From positions 278,279 to 342,278 of the forward strand of contig NW_019091506.1 of the NCBI RefSeq assembly GCF_001949145.1: DNA of 64,000 bases. Direction: 5' to 3'. The notes beneath the pieces were generated by a model. It searched no databases and had not been told where the DNA came from. It saw only the letters and a list, made by a program, of their open reading frames with translations. Position 1 is the stretch's first letter; the number at the start of each line of letters is the position of its first letter. Positions 60,501 to 64,000 of the stretch are shown one piece after another. Source of the DNA: Acanthaster planci (taxonomy: Eukaryota; Echinodermata; Asteroidea; Valvatida; Acanthasteridae). A program made the translations under genes and the position numbers.

Positions 60501-61351
60501 CGTATGGTTTATATGTGTGGCCGGGGTCTCCGACCGCAGACAANNNNNNNNNNNNNNNNNNNNNNNNNNNNNNNNNNNNNNNNNNNNNNNNNNNNNNNNN
60601 NNNNNNNNNNNNNNNNNNNNNNNNNNNNNNNNNNNNNNNNNNNNNNNNNNNNNNNNNNNNNNNNNNNNNNNNNNNNNNNNNNNNNNNNNNNNNNNNNNNN
60701 NNNNNNNNNNNNNNNNNNNNNNNNNNNNNNNNNNNNNNNNNNNNNNNNNNNNNNNNNNNNNNNNNNNNNNNNNNNNNNNNNNNNNNNNNNNNNNNNNNNN
60801 NNNNNNNNNNNNNNNNNNNNNNNNNNNNNNNNNNNNNNNNNNNNNNNNNNNNNNNNNNNNNNNNNNNNNNNNNNNNNNNNNNNNNNNNNNNNNNNNNNNN
60901 NNNNNNNNNNNNNNNNNNNNNNNNNNNNNNNNNNNNTGAAAAAAATGATAGTCATGCCGGCCCAGCATCCTCAACGTTGAAAAATGCCCCGGCACGAAGT
61001 GGTTAAGACTGATGTTACTCAAGCTAGAATCCATCTTTAATAAAACCTCTTTATTCTTACAGTTTTGAGTAATGTCGAGTGGTCTCTTTAAATCACATTC
61101 CGAGTCTCAATGCACTGGAGGCAGCTAGGAAATATTTGCCAATTTCAGGCACAAAGTTGTAAGTTTTCTTTCCTAAACAAGAAACGGCTTGGAATTCAAA
61201 TGTTTCTCTGCTCACTAGCAAATTTACTCACAGCATATTTCTTCCAAGTTATGAGCTCGTTGATAGATATGTCCTTGGCAGCACGCTTGTGTAGCGGGAT
61301 GGTAGAATGTTTCTTCCCCATTGTAAATACACTTCTGCCTTGCTCTGTTTG
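50411..61351 (-). CDS. galaxin-like di-cysteine repeat protein, gene 2 (10 exons, 5' end missing)
   Basis: Exons in transcript order: 61351-61232, 60094-59733, 59164-58966, 58119-57919, 56826-56584, 55567-55389, 54390-54143, 53591-53269, 52378-52150, 51551-50411. All junction phases agree, giving 1080 residues plus stop, with about 55 Cys-Cys pairs. Modules such as CCGSNAYNPQTDTCCEG and CCGGMAFDPTTQACCP match the galaxin repeat. Each exon has a counterpart in gene 1 in the same order with the same phases. For example, TSLGEGRCCGLVGYNPTTY matches TALGEGRCCGRNGGYNANM, and GECCGVVLMDSSRQVCCQG matches GECCGKVLMDDTKTCCQG. The first visible exon starts in phase 1 and matches gene 1 exon 2. The missing piece is therefore probably one signal-peptide exon, undetected between 61352 and the window end or lying beyond it. 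The product is probably secreted. Confidence 0.8.
57344..57482. repeat. small inverted-repeat element
   Basis: TACCGAAGTGTGACAT at the left is mirrored by the right end (minus strand TACCGAAGTGAATATGTCAC). It adjoins family A copy 2, so the two may belong to one larger element. It lies in an intron of galaxin-like gene 2. Confidence 0.4.
57487..57660 (+). repeat. dispersed repeat family A, copy 2
   Basis: Inverted relative to copy 1 at 9543-9710. Both copies can be read in the same frame with similar residues (AQYKAIQEQL here, AQYEAIQEQL there), although neither frame extends into a recognisable protein. Confidence 0.6.
60469..61002. mobile_element. TTAA-flanked inverted-repeat element (piggyBac-like MITE) containing an assembly gap
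   Basis: TTAA occurs at 60465-60468 and again at 61003-61006. Immediately inside are inverted ends CCACTACCAGCCGGGG (left) and CCCCGGCACGAAGTGG (right). TTAA target duplication with CC...GG ends is the hallmark of the piggyBac superfamily. Most of the interior is the N gap 60544-60936, so coding capacity cannot be judged, but at 534 bp it must be non-autonomous unless the gap size is wrong. It is inserted in an intron of galaxin-like gene 2. Confidence 0.6.
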
Positions 61352-61407
61352 CTAGACAAAATAGTAATACACAAATATCACATTATTAACGCAGCCAAAG
61401 CTCTAAT

Positions 61408-61511
61408 CCGGTTAGCCCCATTAATGGGGCCTACGGTACGCTGCGCTCCTCTATAGGAGAGCGCAGGGGAGCACAGCATACCGTAGGCCACACTATGGGG
61501 CTATAGTCCGG
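61408..61511. repeat. palindromic element of about 100 bp
   Basis: GGCCTACGGTACGCTGCGCT, followed by CCTCTATAG, is mirrored by the right arm (minus strand GGCCTACGGTATGCTGTGCT). Outer CCGG and AGCCCCAT segments are also mirrored. It lies just upstream of the first visible exon of galaxin-like gene 2. Confidence 0.65.
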
Positions 61512-63640
61512 TAAGCTGGCCCTACTTTGGCATGTCTAGGAATAATATCAACATACATACCACCTAAATAAGGGGCCCAATTCATGGAGTTGCTCTGCAG
61601 AAAAGCCGTGTTTACTCCAGCACAAAACTTGGCTAAACACTGTTTCATGGCAGTGCTTAGCCTGGTTGTGCTTAGTTCAAAGCTGCGTGCGCATAGAGAT
61701 TTCTTGTTAGTTTTCCTCTTTTTTGATTTGGACGGGATTGGTCACTATGCCACTAAACCGTAAAAAAAAAATTCGCATTGTAAGAGGACTAGTCGCAGTG
61801 CAATGCAGCCTAAGTCCAACCATGGAGGGATGGTCCAACCAGCTGGGCTAATAATATTGGCCGTACCGTCGGTACTTACTTGTACATGTACTGTACTTCC
61901 GTAACCTGACGAATGAAAATGAAACCTCGATCCTCCTACTTCTGCGTACAAAGGCTTTGAAAGAAGATTTCCAGAAAACTACAATACGGTTGAAATTTTA
62001 TAGATGTGATTTTATTTTACCACTCACACTGTCACGGTCTATCATCGAAGCAATTTACACATACAAGTTATTTCTTTTTGTGCCCAGGAGTAGCTTTTCG
62101 TGGGTTCAATCAAAATTCCTGCCTAAACAAAATATCGACGCAGCGAAGCCAGCTGACGACCTTTGAAATCTACGGTGGCCAAGACGTGCTATGCAAGATG
62201 TATTTATTGAAAGGGCGAGTCCTGTTGTTTGGCATCATAACGGCACATATTTTTAAAGCAATTTAAACAGCTTCAAATTTCAAATCTTTCAGTAGTCATT
62301 TCCAGTTCATTTAAATAACATTCTTAAATCAGGAAAAGGGAATTGAATTTTCATAGAGAGTAATATATTTACTTTTTATAACATGAGGTTACTCCAGTCG
62401 GTCTGTCACCATTTAACATCTTGCATAATAAATTACAAGTAAAGTCCCTTGTGTGTCCTTTGCTTATTTACTTGTCAGTTTTGACAGTCTTCATTAGCCA
62501 ACACTAAATAAGGTATTCCATAACCTCCAGTGGTTTGTCCCTCTTCTGTATACCCCATGACTCCATATTCCATCCACATCCCCCTTGTCTCTAAATTCCC
62601 CTCCAAAAATAAATCTGTAATCATACTAATGAACAAATAATTTTATAAGAGAAAACAAACAGCCTCAGTGTCCTCCGAAAACACCTTCTTGTGGCGGGTA
62701 GACCTAATTCAATTCCAACATTTACTGCCATGTTCTTTGTTATTTGTACGCCCTGCAACCACCTTCACAAGTTGAACACCCCATCCCCATCCAAAACCCC
62801 CCACACACCACCCACACCCTTGGGTTTACGTTTGCGCCCATTCCACGTAGCTGGTTAGTGTATATCCCACCCCACCACTGATTACACGTCATGTACCTTT
62901 ATTCATGAACATGGGCAACCCCGTGTCAACCCAAGTAATCTAGATCTCTTCTGGGAAGAAAAACAAGAAAAACACTAGAAATGGATACACCACTAATTTT
63001 TATTCATATTCACTCACTTGACAAAAAAAAAAAAAATTGAAACTTCACGTTTCATGAAGTCAACAAAATATTAATGACATCACGTGACACGGATACACAC
63101 TAGACAACAGAGGGCGAAGTGTTAGATGATACGAAGACTTCTAAAGGGGGGGGGGCTAAGACACAAACTCCAGTATTTGTGTCTAGGAAAATTCGCCGAA
63201 AAATGGTCATTTACTTCTTTTACGCATAAACTAAGATTTCCAACATTTTGGGGTCTTTCGCAAAACTTTTGAAAGCGGACAAACGATACAGGTGACCGCT
63301 GGCGCGTCCGCAAAACGTTAACTGAAAGGTGAGTATGCGTGAATAGGATTGCATAGATTTAGGCCTGACGAAATATAGAACGAACATAATGTACAGGACA
63401 AAAGTAATAAAACTAATAAAGGCGTATATAGGACGAAAGTACAAAAAAATGGACGGAAACTAAAAAATATAGAATGAAACTAATAAATAGGACGACGCGC
63501 CGCTACCTCGAGGCCAGACCGGTCGCGATACAGAGCAAAAATGTAAAATATTGAACGAAAACGTATAAGACGAAGCGCCATCTATCAACCAGTTCGAGGA
63601 CGTCCTGCCCGGCGCGCGCGCGCCATGCCCGACACGGAAA

Positions 63641-63860
63641 GAGCTCCATATACAGACAACACTTGATGCCTCTGTGAACAAACCTATGAGACTTGTCTGG
63701 AAAAAAAATGGTTTCAAAGTAAATGCATCGGAATTTTCCTTAACAAATTTCACTTTTTGGGGCATGTATAAATCACTTTCTGACGGCTGTTGTAACATTT
63801 TAAGGGAAAATTAGTATTGTCCATAAATCTTATACTGGAACTTTTTTCCCCAGACACTCT
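63641..63860 (+). repeat. dispersed repeat family B, copy 2
   Basis: Diverged copy of 18561-18870 in the same orientation. The clearest shared segment is ACAAACCTATGAGACTTGTC here against ACAAACCCTATGAGACTGGT there. Confidence 0.5.
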
Positions 63861-64000
63861 TGATAATACAGTGGACAACACTACACTTCACTCGAGAGTT
63901 GGAAAATGTGAACGTCCGTGTACGAGGAGTAGTTGGCAACCTCCTTCAAAACCCTGCTTTCCATGAATTTGTTGCTACTAATGTTATACCATAGACGAAT

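Larger units (their letters stand above)
61352..64000. other. right-edge region without a supported gene
   Basis: It should contain, or lead to, the first exon and promoter of galaxin-like gene 2, but I found no minus-strand ATG with a hydrophobic leader and phase-1 donor. It holds the palindrome 61408-61511, a dispersed-repeat-like stretch at about 61575-61690 and repetitive GGACGAAA/AATAAA-type wording at 63370-63490. Family B copy 2 lies at 63641-63860. Confidence 0.45.

Noticed and set aside
61580-61690. Minus-strand ATG with MKQCLAKFC... as a possible leader exon of gene 2
   Set aside because: The stretch has the wording of a common dispersed repeat (TTCATGGAGTTGCT, then GCACAAAACTTGGC), lacks a hydrophobic core and is unlike the gene 1 leader.
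1-64000. CRISPR arrays, operons or bacterial-type promoters
   Set aside because: No regularly spaced direct repeats were seen, and gene structure is clearly eukaryotic with spliced exons throughout.

Overview
The window is nuclear DNA of an invertebrate animal. Genes are split into many short exons with GT/AG junctions, introns run from about 0.2 to 3 kb, base composition is AT-leaning, and small inverted-repeat elements and one tRNA-derived SINE family are scattered through introns and spacers. Long galaxin-like di-cysteine proteins next to ordinary bilaterian housekeeping genes make a lancelet (Branchiostoma-like cephalochordate) my best guess. Another marine deuterostome or lophotrochozoan is not excluded.

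Layout, left to right. (1) 1-3050: a sparse edge region with one possible first exon of a leftward gene and a short unassigned plus-strand ORF. (2) 3052-13702, minus strand: an 11-exon F-box plus leucine-rich-repeat gene with a 616-residue reconstructed product. (3) 13703-19344: intergenic, rich in palindromes and foldback repeats. (4) 19345-24651, plus strand: TFB2M, the mitochondrial transcription factor B2, complete in 8 exons (489 residues). (5) 27836-42275, minus strand: galaxin-like gene 1, a 13-exon gene for a secreted protein of about 1279 residues with about 55 Cys-Cys pairs. (6) 42276-50410: an 8-kb spacer with inverted-repeat elements. (7) 50411-61351, minus strand: galaxin-like gene 2, ten exons and 1080 residues visible, also with about 55 Cys-Cys pairs; its first (signal-peptide) exon was not found. 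(8) 61352-64000: repeats, no convincing gene.

The most notable content is the galaxin-like pair. All ten gene 2 exons match gene 1 exons in order, with the same intron phases at corresponding junctions, so the genes are tandem duplicates. They differ by one intron near the 3' end, one missing module near the 5' end, and their C-terminal halves. Coral galaxins are skeletal-matrix proteins, so proteins of this kind in an animal that may lack a mineralised skeleton suggest a different extracellular, disulfide-crosslinked role. That role is inference. The F-box gene and TFB2M are unrelated neighbours.

All gene models were assembled by eye from reading frames and splice sites. In each multi-exon model every junction keeps phase, which is strong internal support, but no transcript data were available. 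Three assembly gaps (8413-8587, 36770-37516, 60544-60936) could hide sequence.
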